Origin: an uncultured Pelagibacteraceae bacterium
GTDB taxonomy: Bacteria; Pseudomonadota; Alphaproteobacteria; Pelagibacterales; Pelagibacteraceae
Length of the DNA stretch: 64,000 nucleotides
Reading direction: 5' to 3'
Assembly (NCBI GenBank): GCA_902543295.1
Contig: CACBXW010000001.1
Span: 186,001 to 250,000, forward strand
Each line of letters starts with the position of its first letter. Within the stretch, counting starts at the first letter, position 1. A program made the translations under genes and the position numbers. Below the pieces are notes generated by a model that was not told the origin of the DNA, ran no database searches, and saw only the letters and a list, made by a program, of their open reading frames with translations. This document shows positions 26,824 to 35,682 of this stretch, piece by piece.

Positions 26824-27909
26824 ATGGCAAGTATTAAAATAGATAAAGTAAACAAGTTTTTTGGTAGCACACATGTGATCAAAGATGTTTCTCTTGATAT
26901 AAAAAGTGAGTCTTTCACAGTTCTAGTAGGCCCAAGCGGATGTGGTAAATCAACAATCTTAAGAATGATTGCTGGTTTAGAGGAAATTAATTCAGGTACA
27001 ATATCTATTGATGATAAAGTTGTAAATGATCTACCACCCAAAGAAAGAAATATTGCAATGGTATTTCAATCTTATGCTCTTTATCCTCATATGACTGTAT
27101 TTGATAATATGGCTTTTGGTTTAAAAATTGAAAAAAAATCAAAAGAAGAAATAGAGCAAAGAGTAATGGAGGCTGCTAAAATCTTACAGATAGAAGAGTA
27201 TCTTGAGAGAAAACCCAAACAATTATCTGGAGGACAACGTCAAAGAGTAGCCATTGGTAGAGCTATTACAAGAAAACCAAAAGTTTTCTTATTTGATGAA
27301 CCATTATCTAATCTAGATGCAGCATTAAGAGTACAAATGAGAGTAGAATTGGCAAAATTACATGATCAACTTAATGCAACAATGATTTACGTAACTCATG
27401 ATCAAACTGAAGCTATGACACTTGCAAATGATATTGTTGTATTGGATCAAGGTATAGTTTCACAAAAGGGATCACCCATGAACTTATATAATAATCCAGA
27501 TAATCTGTTTGTTGGTGGTTTTATCGGATCTCCAAAAATGAATTTTATAGATAGTAAAATTTTAAGTAAAAGTTCAAAGAGTTCTGAAGTAGATATAATG
27601 GGGACTGGAAAGTTAAATGTACCAAAAATTTCTGATAATACTCAAGAAGGGGATAGTATAAAAATTGGAATAAGACCAGAGCATTTGATATTAAATGCAA
27701 AAACAGATTCATTATGGGAAAGTAAAGTCTTCGTTGTAGAAAAATTAGGGTCAGGAACATATTTATATTTAGAGAAAGAGGGAGATCCTCTTGTTGTACA
27801 AACTGATGGAGACACAAATATTAAAGTAGGTGACACTGTTAAAATAGGTTTTGATCCATTTCGTTGCCATTTATTTGATAATAAAGGTATTTCTTTTAAA
27901 AATTCTTGA
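26824..27909 (+). CDS. ugpC: Sugar/osmolyte ABC importer ATPase (UgpC/MalK type)
   Basis: A 361-residue ATPase of the MalK/UgpC group. Walker A is GPSGCGKST at 36-44, the signature LSGGQRQR at 134-141 and Walker B is FLFDEP near 155-160. The C-terminal ~120 residues form the regulatory OB-fold (TOBE) region, with IGIRPEHLIL and a terminal VKIGFDPFRCHLFD. Length and layout are standard. It lies before the binding protein and two permeases at 28022-31845, with which it should form one importer. Confidence 0.9.
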   Translation: MASIKIDKVNKFFGSTHVIKDVSLDIKSESFTVLVGPSGCGKSTILRMIAGLEEINSGTISIDDKVVNDLPPKERNIAMVFQSYALYPHMTVFDNMAFGLKIEKKSKEEIEQRVMEAAKILQIEEYLERKPKQLSGGQRQRVAIGRAITRKPKVFLFDEPLSNLDAALRVQMRVELAKLHDQLNATMIYVTHDQTEAMTLANDIVVLDQGIVSQKGSPMNLYNNPDNLFVGGFIGSPKMNFIDSKILSKSSKSSEVDIMGTGKLNVPKISDNTQEGDSIKIGIRPEHLILNAKTDSLWESKVFVVEKLGSGTYLYLEKEGDPLVVQTDGDTNIKVGDTVKIGFDPFRCHLFDNKGISFKNS

Positions 27910-28021
27910 ATCAATCTCAGGTAGTATTGTTTAAATTACATACTTGTTATTCTTCTTTTAAATGTCCATTATGTGTTAATTTTTAAATAACTTTAGAAAA
28001 CAAGAAAAAAGAGGGGAATAT

Positions 28022-29350
28022 ATGTTTAAAAATATATTAATAACAATCTCTGCAATAGCTTTTGTTTTTAATTCAATTGCATTTGCAGATATCAAATTCT
28101 GGACGACAGAAACTCAACCAGCAAGGATGGCTAAACAAGAAGAGATGGCAAAAGCTTTTGAAGCCAAAACTGGAATTGGAGTTGAAGTTATCCCGATTGA
28201 TGAAAAAGATTTAGGAACAAGAGCTACTGCAGCAGCTGCAGCAGGAGATCTTCCTGATGTAATTTATCATACATTGCAATATGTATTGCCATGGGCAGAA
28301 GCGGGAATTTTAGACGTTGATGCAAATAATGATATCGTTAACTCACTTGGAAAGAAAACTTTTGCTCCAGGTGCTTTAAAGATGGCTAAAAAAGGTGGCA
28401 AAATTGCAGCCGTGCCAGTAGATGGCTGGACACAAATGGTTGTATACAGAAAAGATTTATTTAAAGCTGCTGGTTTAGAACCACCGACGACTTATGCAAA
28501 CATCGAGAAAGCAATAGATGCTTTATCTAGTAATGATATGTTTGGATTTGTTGCAGCAACTAAAACTGACGAAAACTTTATGAGTCAAGTTTTAGAACAT
28601 GTCATGCTTGCAAACGGTGTAAATATTGTAAAAAAAGGTGGAACAAAAAAACAAGGAAGAGCTTTAAAGAATTCTTTACAGTTTTATAAAAAATTAGCTA
28701 AGGCTAGCCCTCCAGGAGAACTTTATTGGAAACAATCAAGAGAACTTTATTTCGCTGGTAAAACTCCTATGATAATATGGTCACCATTTATCATGGATGA
28801 ATTAGCTGGTTTAAGAGACTCAGCTCCACCAACAATTAACAGTGATCCTACATCACCAGAATTAGCATCTAAAACTGGTTTTATAACTAATTTTAGTGGA
28901 CCAAATAATGTAAAAGGCGCAGCTTGGGCGGATGTTAGATACTTTGGTGTAACCGCAGATGCAGATACAGATGAGGCTAAGCAGTTTATTCTTTATTCAA
29001 TGGATGAAGGATATACAAGCACTTTATCTATAGCACCAGAAGGTAAGTTCCCTGTAAGAAGAGGTAATGCAAGTGATCCAAATGCATTTACAACAGCATG
29101 GAGTAAACTGCCTGTTGGAGTTGATAGAAAAGCTCCTTTAACAGATCTATATTCAGCAGATGTAATAAATAATATTGTTGCAGGTTTAGATACTGCTAAT
29201 AGATGGGGTGTTAAAGAAGGTGAACTATCTAGAGCATCTAAAATTATTAACAATAAGTTTATAAATAGAATCACTAGACAATATATTGACGATCAATTGA
29301 CGCTAGATGAAGCAGTAGATGAAATTAATACTGTACTAGCTAGCTTCTAG
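28022..29350 (+). CDS. Carbohydrate-type ABC binding protein
   Basis: A 442-residue periplasmic protein with a Sec signal peptide (about residues 1-23, ending FAFADIKFW). The fold is family 1 sugar-binding: IKFWTTETQPARMAKQEEMA at the start of the mature chain, DVIYHTLQYVLPWAEAGIL in the hinge region, and DGWTQMVVYRKDLFKAAGLE. A GAGGGGAA ribosome site precedes the ATG, and a strong terminator follows the stop, as with tmoX. The neighbouring GH63 hydrolase suggests a glycosyl-glycerate or glycosyl-glycerol ligand, which is inference. Confidence 0.88.
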   Translation: MFKNILITISAIAFVFNSIAFADIKFWTTETQPARMAKQEEMAKAFEAKTGIGVEVIPIDEKDLGTRATAAAAAGDLPDVIYHTLQYVLPWAEAGILDVDANNDIVNSLGKKTFAPGALKMAKKGGKIAAVPVDGWTQMVVYRKDLFKAAGLEPPTTYANIEKAIDALSSNDMFGFVAATKTDENFMSQVLEHVMLANGVNIVKKGGTKKQGRALKNSLQFYKKLAKASPPGELYWKQSRELYFAGKTPMIIWSPFIMDELAGLRDSAPPTINSDPTSPELASKTGFITNFSGPNNVKGAAWADVRYFGVTADADTDEAKQFILYSMDEGYTSTLSIAPEGKFPVRRGNASDPNAFTTAWSKLPVGVDRKAPLTDLYSADVINNIVAGLDTANRWGVKEGELSRASKIINNKFINRITRQYIDDQLTLDEAVDEINTVLASF

Positions 29351-29365
29351 TAATTTAAAAAATTA

Positions 29366-29402
29366 AAAAAAGCGGGTAATATTAATTATCCGCTTTTTTT
29401 TT
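29366..29402 (+). terminator. Intrinsic terminator between the binding protein and the permease
   Basis: A 12-bp stem (AAAGCGGGTAAT with ATTATCCGCTTT, one G-T wobble), loop ATTA and nine T. The ATG of the permease at 29403 is the base directly after the T-run, so the permease must be translated from read-through RNA without a normal leader, or from an initiation site further in. Confidence 0.92.
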
Positions 29403-30662
29403 ATGAGTTCAAAACTTGCAAAAATTGAAAAAAGAACAGCTTATCTTTTAATATTACCATCAGTTCTTTTAGTATTTTCTATAATTTTATTTCCAATATT
29501 TTCTAATATTTGGATAAGTTTTAAAAATGTAGAGCTCAAAGATTTAAGAATTCCTGAACCAAGAGCAAAAAAATTAGTAAAATCAATTAATGATAATCCA
29601 AATCAAATAAAAGTAATTTATAAATTAAGAAATAGTTCTCTTACACAAGAAATTACTAATGTAAAATTTAAAGATAAATATCCAGATGATATCGAACCGA
29701 TAAGTTTAAATAATAAATGTCAATTTAAATCAAATTTACTTAAGTGTGAGTTAGGTAATTGGCCAAAAAAATATCGAGAAAATTTAGAAATAGTATTTCA
29801 AAATATTAATAATAAAGAAATTTCCAAGAAGGAACTAAAATCTTATAAGCCTAAACTATCAGGTAAGTCACAAAATATATTATTAACTTATGAATTTACA
29901 CTAAATAATTTCAAAAAAGTAATTAAAGACAAAGCTTTTATAGATCTATTATCAACAACTTTTTATTACACTTTTTTTGGAACCATAGGTGCAATAGTTT
30001 TTGGAATTTTAGCTGCACAAATGGTAAATCAAAAATTTTTTGGAAGAACATTTATGAGAAGTGTCCTTTTATTTCCTTATGTTGCCCCAGTTGTTGCTCT
30101 TGCTTATACCTGGGAACTTTTACTTGATCCAACAAGCGGAACTTTGAATAATTTATTAATTAACTATCAAATTATTGATAGACCAATAAATTTACTAGGA
30201 CAAAAATATGTAACTTTAAACATACTTGGTTTTGATTTTAAATTGAGGCTAGCATTAACAACTGTAATTATTTTTGAAATTTGGAGATATTTTCCTTTAG
30301 CATTTTTATTTATTCTTGCTCGTCTTCAAGCAGTTCCAAAAGAGTTGTATGAAGCAGCTGATGTTGATGGTGCAAATCCTATCCAAAAATTTCTTAATAT
30401 TACTTTGCCCCAGATATTAGCAGTGATTTCAATTCTATTTATGATTAGATTTATTTGGAATTTTAATAAATTTGAAGACATTTTCTTACTCACTGGCGGG
30501 GCATCAGGTACAAGAACATTGCCAATAAATGTATATCAACAAGGTTTTTCAATCGGGGACATTGGTATGGGTTCTGCAGTTTCTATTGTGATTGTAGTGT
30601 TTCTATTAATTTTTATGTTTATCTATTTTAAACTTTTAGGAAAAAGAGCTGATGAAAATTAA
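29403..30662 (+). CDS. Carbohydrate ABC permease, MalF type, with large periplasmic insert
   Basis: A 419-residue membrane protein. The first helix (about 14-37) is followed by a polar region of about 130 residues (roughly 40-175) before the permease core, resembling the MalF P2 loop that contacts the binding protein. The core has the ATPase-contact loop EAADVDGANPIQKF and five more helices. The ATG lies right at the terminator T-run with no ribosome site; an alternative internal start would remove the first helix and is unlikely. It overlaps the next permease by 11 bases. Confidence 0.87.
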   Translation: MSSKLAKIEKRTAYLLILPSVLLVFSIILFPIFSNIWISFKNVELKDLRIPEPRAKKLVKSINDNPNQIKVIYKLRNSSLTQEITNVKFKDKYPDDIEPISLNNKCQFKSNLLKCELGNWPKKYRENLEIVFQNINNKEISKKELKSYKPKLSGKSQNILLTYEFTLNNFKKVIKDKAFIDLLSTTFYYTFFGTIGAIVFGILAAQMVNQKFFGRTFMRSVLLFPYVAPVVALAYTWELLLDPTSGTLNNLLINYQIIDRPINLLGQKYVTLNILGFDFKLRLALTTVIIFEIWRYFPLAFLFILARLQAVPKELYEAADVDGANPIQKFLNITLPQILAVISILFMIRFIWNFNKFEDIFLLTGGASGTRTLPINVYQQGFSIGDIGMGSAVSIVIVVFLLIFMFIYFKLLGKRADEN

Positions 30663-31845
30663 AAATATATTTACTTATTGCTTTATCTCGTCTTTGTTTT
30701 TGTTTTCATTAATTTGTATTTGGAAAATCTTAGTTACATTACAAGGAATTGAATTAACAAATTTTAATTTTAATAAATTATTTATATTTGGAATAATTCT
30801 TTGTGCAATAAATCTTCTTATTGGGAAAAAATTAAATTTAAATATTAAAATAATTTTACTAGCACTTTTATTTTCTATCTTTGATTATTTCATCTCAACA
30901 AATTTACCTATTTGGTATAGTTTTGGCATATTCTTAATTTCATTATTTTTTTTCAATAATATAAAAGATTACGACAAAAACTTTTTGTCAAAAAATCATT
31001 CCTCTCAAAAATTATTCTTTAATTTTTTAACATTATTTGGAATTATACTTTTCTCTTTTGTAATTCTTTTCCCTTTTTATATGATGTTAGTTACAAGCTT
31101 TAAAACCCAAGCATTGTTATTATTGAACCCATTAGACTTTAGTATTAACTTTGCACAAGGATTGCCAGAGTTGTTCAAATCTTACTTTATAGTGTTCAAA
31201 GATTATAATTTTGGAAGATATATGTTAACGAGCACAATAGTCTCCTTAGGCACAGTCATTATAACATTAATATTTGCAATACCAGCTGCTTACGCGGTTG
31301 CAAGACTTAATTTCTTTGGAAAAAATTTTTTATCAACATCCATATTGATAATTTATTTGTTTCCAGCGATAGTTTTAGTGATACCTTTGTATACAATTTT
31401 TAGTCAACTTGGTTTAAGAAATTCTATTGAGGGTTTGTTAATAGTTTATACAGCTACAACCTTACCTGTAGCAATTTATATGCTGCAAGGTTACTTTAAA
31501 AGTATACCAAAAGAATTAGAAGAAGCAGGGATAATAGATGGTCAAAATTGGCTTGGTATAATTTTTAAAATTATACTCCCACTTAGTTTACCTGCAATAT
31601 CATCAGTAGCTTTGTATGTATTTATGATTGCTTGGAATGAATTTTTGTTTTCATTAATGTTTTTAGACCGGCCAAATACATTCACATTATCAAGAGCTAT
31701 TCAGTTTCTGAATGTTGGAGCTGAAACACCTAGACAATATTTGATGGCAGGGTCTGTAGTAGTAACTTTGCCTATTTTAATAATTTTTGTTTATTTTGAA
31801 AAATATTTAGTAAGTGGTCTTACTGCAGGAAGTGTTAAAGGATAA
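30652..31845 (+). CDS. Carbohydrate ABC permease, MalG type, with extra N-terminal helices
   Basis: A 397-residue membrane protein. The last ~270 residues are a standard MalG-type permease, beginning around FPFYMMLVTSFKTQ and containing the ATPase-contact loop EEAGIIDGQNWLG. The first ~110 residues add about four hydrophobic segments not needed for the family, so the protein is about 100 longer than usual. It overlaps the MalF-type gene by 11 bases and the GH63 gene by one (TAATG). It should complete the importer of the preceding genes. Confidence 0.88.
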   Translation: MKIKNIFTYCFISSLFLFSLICIWKILVTLQGIELTNFNFNKLFIFGIILCAINLLIGKKLNLNIKIILLALLFSIFDYFISTNLPIWYSFGIFLISLFFFNNIKDYDKNFLSKNHSSQKLFFNFLTLFGIILFSFVILFPFYMMLVTSFKTQALLLLNPLDFSINFAQGLPELFKSYFIVFKDYNFGRYMLTSTIVSLGTVIITLIFAIPAAYAVARLNFFGKNFLSTSILIIYLFPAIVLVIPLYTIFSQLGLRNSIEGLLIVYTATTLPVAIYMLQGYFKSIPKELEEAGIIDGQNWLGIIFKIILPLSLPAISSVALYVFMIAWNEFLFSLMFLDRPNTFTLSRAIQFLNVGAETPRQYLMAGSVVVTLPILIIFVYFEKYLVSGLTAGSVKG

Positions 31846-33104
31846 TGCAAAATAAAGTAGAAGAGGCAAAAAAAATATTATTAGGTAACAGAAAAAATGG
31901 TTACACACTTCCTACTAATAACAAATTATATCCTGCTCAATGGAATTGGGATTCAGCTTTTATAGCTCTTGGCTATTCTTACTTTAATTTAGATTTTTCA
32001 ATTATAGAAATTGAAACTTTGCTTAATGGTCAGTGGGACGATGGTATGGTACCCCACATTCTTTTTCATGAAAAAGACACATCTTATTTTCCAAATCACA
32101 CAACTTGGCAATGTGGAAAAAATATACCTTCTTCTGGTATTACTCAGCCACCAGTTTTAGCCAGTATTTTGAGAAAAATTGTTGAAAAAAAAAAACTAAA
32201 TAATGATCAAAACTCAAGAATAATTAAAGTAATCAAAAAAATTAAAAATTATCATGATTGGTTCATAAAATTCAGAGATCCTAATAAAACGGGCCTTGTA
32301 TCTATATTACATCCTTGGGAAAGCGGGTACGATAATTCACCAATTTGGGATCAGCCAATGAGCAATATCAAAGTAGATAAAGACCTTAATTATAAAAGAA
32401 GAGACCTTGAAGTTTCAAACGCTGATGAGAGACCTTTAAAAACTGATTATGATAGATATGTAACTTTAAGAGATCAATTTAGGGATTTTCAGTATGATCC
32501 ACATAAATTGTATGAGATTTCTGATTTTAATGTAGTAGATGTTGGATTTAATGCTTTATTTTTGAGAGCAAATAAAGATCTACTTACCTTAGCTAAAAAT
32601 TTAGATTTAAATTTCGATGATTTAAATAATTTTATATCCAAAACTGAAAATCAAATATTAAAATTATATGATGATAATATTAATGATTTTGTCTCAAAAG
32701 ATTTAAAAACTAATTTGAATATCGTTGTTCCATCAATAACAAATTATTTTACTTTATTTGCAAATTTAGAAAATGATCAATTAAATAAAAAAATTATTAA
32801 TAATTTAAAAAATCATAATATTAATGACAATTACTATTTCTCAACAATAAAACCAAATCATCCTTCATTTGAAGAAAAAAGATATTGGAGAGGTCCAATA
32901 TGGATAAATTGTAATTGGTTGATTTATCAAGGACTTATTAAAAAAGAGCCAGAATATGCAAATGAAATAAAAAAAAAAACTTTAGAATTAATTGAAGAAA
33001 AAGGTTTTCATGAATATTACAGTTATAAAGATGGATCAGTTATGGGCGCAAATAATTTCTCATGGACTGCAGCTTTATATTTAGACCTGATTCTTGAAAA
33101 TTAG
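31845..33104 (+). CDS. GH63-type glucosylglycerate/mannosylglycerate hydrolase
   Basis: A 419-residue cytoplasmic (alpha/alpha)6-barrel glycosidase. Conserved pieces match glucosylglycerate hydrolases as I recall them: YPAQWNWDSAFIALG, WDDGMVPHILF, SSGITQPPV, HPWESGYDNSPIWD (candidate acid D163), RYWRGPIWINCNWL and GFHEYYSYKDGS (candidate base E390). These enzymes release glucose or mannose from the osmolytes glucosylglycerate or mannosylglycerate. It is co-transcribed with an ABC importer, so it probably degrades what that importer brings in. Other glycosyl-osmolytes such as glucosylglycerol cannot be excluded. Confidence 0.82.
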   Translation: MQNKVEEAKKILLGNRKNGYTLPTNNKLYPAQWNWDSAFIALGYSYFNLDFSIIEIETLLNGQWDDGMVPHILFHEKDTSYFPNHTTWQCGKNIPSSGITQPPVLASILRKIVEKKKLNNDQNSRIIKVIKKIKNYHDWFIKFRDPNKTGLVSILHPWESGYDNSPIWDQPMSNIKVDKDLNYKRRDLEVSNADERPLKTDYDRYVTLRDQFRDFQYDPHKLYEISDFNVVDVGFNALFLRANKDLLTLAKNLDLNFDDLNNFISKTENQILKLYDDNINDFVSKDLKTNLNIVVPSITNYFTLFANLENDQLNKKIINNLKNHNINDNYYFSTIKPNHPSFEEKRYWRGPIWINCNWLIYQGLIKKEPEYANEIKKKTLELIEEKGFHEYYSYKDGSVMGANNFSWTAALYLDLILEN

Positions 33105-33113
33105 ATTAGATTT

Positions 33114-34448
33114 TTAGTTTTTATTTAGAAATGTTTCAGAGGAGTCGTCCATTGCTTTTGCCCAAGCTGTATGATGAACAGGAGCTACTGACCCTGTTAC
33201 TGGAGATGAAAAAGATTTATTTCTATACGTTGATATATCTTCAACCTTATGATGTTCCCATTCTTTAAAATGTTTTCTGATTAGTTCAAAATCTATTTTT
33301 GGATAATCTGACATCTCATGTAATTCTTTTGTGTATTCAGTCTGAAAATCAATCATCTGATCAGGATTTTCTAGTTTTTCTTCTAAAGCAACCCATTTAT
33401 TAATATCTTTTTCAATATCCCCTTCATTTGGCATATTTATTTTCCCCATTATAACATCTCTTGCGTACCAAGCTTGGCAATCAAACATATTGAATGTATG
33501 AAACTGATCTTGCATTCCCAGATACAAAAGTTTGTGATTATCCTGCCAAACAACACCTTTGTATAATTTTGGAGGATAAAGTCTGTTTCTTGTTTTAAGT
33601 TTTAAATTTTCTTCCAAGAAAGGAAAATGATGCAGGTAACCAGTACATAGTATTATTACATCTGCATCCTGTTCCGTGCCATCTTTAAAAATTGCTTTTT
33701 TTCCCTCTAATCTATCTAAATAGAATACTTCCTTCATTCCTTCAGGCCATTTAAAACCCATAGGATTATGCCTGTAGCCAATTGTTACACTTTTTGCTCC
33801 ATATTTATTGCATTGAAGCGCAATATCTTCAGCGGAATAACTGCTTCCTAAAACTATAATATTTTTTCCTCTAAATTCTTCTGCATCTCTAAAATCATGT
33901 GAGTGCATTATTCTTCCAGGAAATGAACTCATACCTTTATATTCAGGTATAAAAGGAACTGAAAAATGACCAGTGGACACTACAACGTAATCAAAATGAT
34001 CAGTTAAAATTTTATCATTTTCTTTATCTTGATAGCTAACTTCAAATTTATCTGATTTAAAAACTGTATTAACTACTCTTGTATTAAATTTAATTTTATT
34101 TCTTAAATTTCCTTTACTTACTCTACTAGTGATATAATCATAAAGTACTTCTCTAGGTGGGAAAGAAGGAATTGGCTTTCCAAAATGTTCATCAAAAGAA
34201 TAATCTGCGAATTCAAGACACTCTTTAGGTCCATTTGACCAAAGATATCTATACATACTATTATGAACTGGATCTCCATATTGGTCAGATCCTGTTCTCC
34301 AGCTATAATTCCAAAGACCTCCCCAATCACTTTGTTTTTCGAAGCAAACTATTTCAGGTATTTTGTCTCCTTTTTTCTCGGCATGTTCAAAAGCCCTGAG
34401 TATTGATAACCCACAAGGTCCAGCACCGATAATAGCGACTTTAGTCAT
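33114..34448 (-). CDS. tmm: Trimethylamine monooxygenase (bacterial FMO)
   Basis: A 444-residue flavin-containing monooxygenase that oxidises trimethylamine to TMAO with NADPH and oxygen. FAD motif: VAIIGAGPCGLSILRAFEHA at the N-terminus. NADPH motif: NIIVLGSSYSAEDIALQ near residue 195. The FMO fingerprint is HSHDFRDAEEF, and VVSTGHFSVPF and ILCTGYLHHFPFL are conserved. The whole chain closely resembles marine Tmm as I recall it, including FNMFDCQAWYARDVI. Divergent from the iron alcohol dehydrogenase. With Tdm and the TMAO importer it completes trimethylamine entry. Confidence 0.95.
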   Translation of the reverse strand: MTKVAIIGAGPCGLSILRAFEHAEKKGDKIPEIVCFEKQSDWGGLWNYSWRTGSDQYGDPVHNSMYRYLWSNGPKECLEFADYSFDEHFGKPIPSFPPREVLYDYITSRVSKGNLRNKIKFNTRVVNTVFKSDKFEVSYQDKENDKILTDHFDYVVVSTGHFSVPFIPEYKGMSSFPGRIMHSHDFRDAEEFRGKNIIVLGSSYSAEDIALQCNKYGAKSVTIGYRHNPMGFKWPEGMKEVFYLDRLEGKKAIFKDGTEQDADVIILCTGYLHHFPFLEENLKLKTRNRLYPPKLYKGVVWQDNHKLLYLGMQDQFHTFNMFDCQAWYARDVIMGKINMPNEGDIEKDINKWVALEEKLENPDQMIDFQTEYTKELHEMSDYPKIDFELIRKHFKEWEHHKVEDISTYRNKSFSSPVTGSVAPVHHTAWAKAMDDSSETFLNKN

Positions 34449-34524
34449 GATAATTTTTCCTCTACAATTAAAATTATAAATATATTGTACTAAGAAAAAT
34501 AGAAAAATTAAATATTATTTTAAT

Positions 34525-35682
34525 ATGAAAACTAATTGGAATTATCCTACTACAATTTGGGTTGGAGAGAACAGAATTCAAGATTTAGGTCTAGCATGTA
34601 AAAATCTAAAAATCGATAAACCATTATTTGTCACAGATAAGGATTTAATTAATCTAAAAATGGTTCAAGATATTATTTTAGATTTAAAAAAAACCTTTAA
34701 TCATCTTCAAGTTTTTTCAAATTTTTCAGGTAATCCTGTAGGCGAGAATGTGGACGAGGGAGTGGGGGAGTTTAAAAAATTAGGTTGTGATGGAGTTATT
34801 GCATTTGGTGGTGGCAGCGGTCTTGATGTAGGTAAAGCTATTGCTTTTATGACAGGACAGTCTAGACCAATATGGGATTTTGAAGATATAGGTGATTATT
34901 GGAAAAGAGCAGATGAAACTAACATTGCACCTATCATTGCTGTACCCACTACAGCAGGGACAGGATCAGAAACTGGAAGAGCATCAGCTATAATCAATAA
35001 AGAAACAGGTATAAAAAAAATTATTTTCCACCCAAAATTTTTACCTTCAATTGTAATTTTAGATCCTAATTTAACTTTAGATCTTTCTCCAAGATTGACT
35101 GCAGCGACAGGTATGGATGCTTTGGCACACAATTTAGAAGCTTTTTGTGCACCAGGATTCCACCCTATGGCTGATGGAATTGCGATTGAGGGAATGAAGT
35201 TAATTAAAAATTCATTAATTAAAGCAGTTAAGAACGGTAAAGATTTAAATGCTAGAGCAGAATTATTAGCTTCAGCTAGTATGGGTTCTACCGCTTTTCA
35301 AAAAGGGCTGGGTGCCATTCATTCTTTAAGCCACCCTATTAATGCACAATTTAATGTTCACCACGGTTTATCAAATGCTATCTTTATGCCTTATGTATTA
35401 ACTTTTAACAAAGATATGATTGAAAAAAGGATAATTTCTATATGTGATTATCTCGAACTCGATAAAAGTTTTGATAGTTTTTTAAAGTGGATTTTAGAAC
35501 TAAGAAAAGAATTAAATATACCGCATAAATTATCAGAAATTGTTGATGTAAATAAAATAAATTTAGAGCAGTTATCAGTTATGGCATTAGAAGATCCTTC
35601 AACTTCTACCAATCCAAGAACAATGAGTAAGGATGACATGAAAGCACTTTATGAACATAGTATTTCAGGTAAATTATTTTAA
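34525..35682 (+). CDS. Iron-type (group III) alcohol dehydrogenase
   Basis: A 385-residue cytoplasmic dehydrogenase. GGGSGLDVGKAIAF is the NAD(P)-binding motif. GMDALAHNLEAFCAPGFHP and HSLSHPINAQFNVHHGLSNA hold the metal-binding Asp and His residues of the family. Length is normal. It is divergent from tmm with a 76-base gap and overlaps the amidotransferase by one base, so the two are a unit. It may oxidise an alcohol or reduce an aldehyde; the setting suggests a C1 or osmolyte-derived substrate, but this cannot be read from the sequence. Confidence 0.88.
   Translation: MKTNWNYPTTIWVGENRIQDLGLACKNLKIDKPLFVTDKDLINLKMVQDIILDLKKTFNHLQVFSNFSGNPVGENVDEGVGEFKKLGCDGVIAFGGGSGLDVGKAIAFMTGQSRPIWDFEDIGDYWKRADETNIAPIIAVPTTAGTGSETGRASAIINKETGIKKIIFHPKFLPSIVILDPNLTLDLSPRLTAATGMDALAHNLEAFCAPGFHPMADGIAIEGMKLIKNSLIKAVKNGKDLNARAELLASASMGSTAFQKGLGAIHSLSHPINAQFNVHHGLSNAIFMPYVLTFNKDMIEKRIISICDYLELDKSFDSFLKWILELRKELNIPHKLSEIVDVNKINLEQLSVMALEDPSTSTNPRTMSKDDMKALYEHSISGKLF

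Noticed and set aside
27910-28021. Small RNA or riboswitch in the gap before the sugar-binding protein
   Set aside because: Only AT-rich sequence and a GAGGGGAA ribosome site are visible; no convincing stem.
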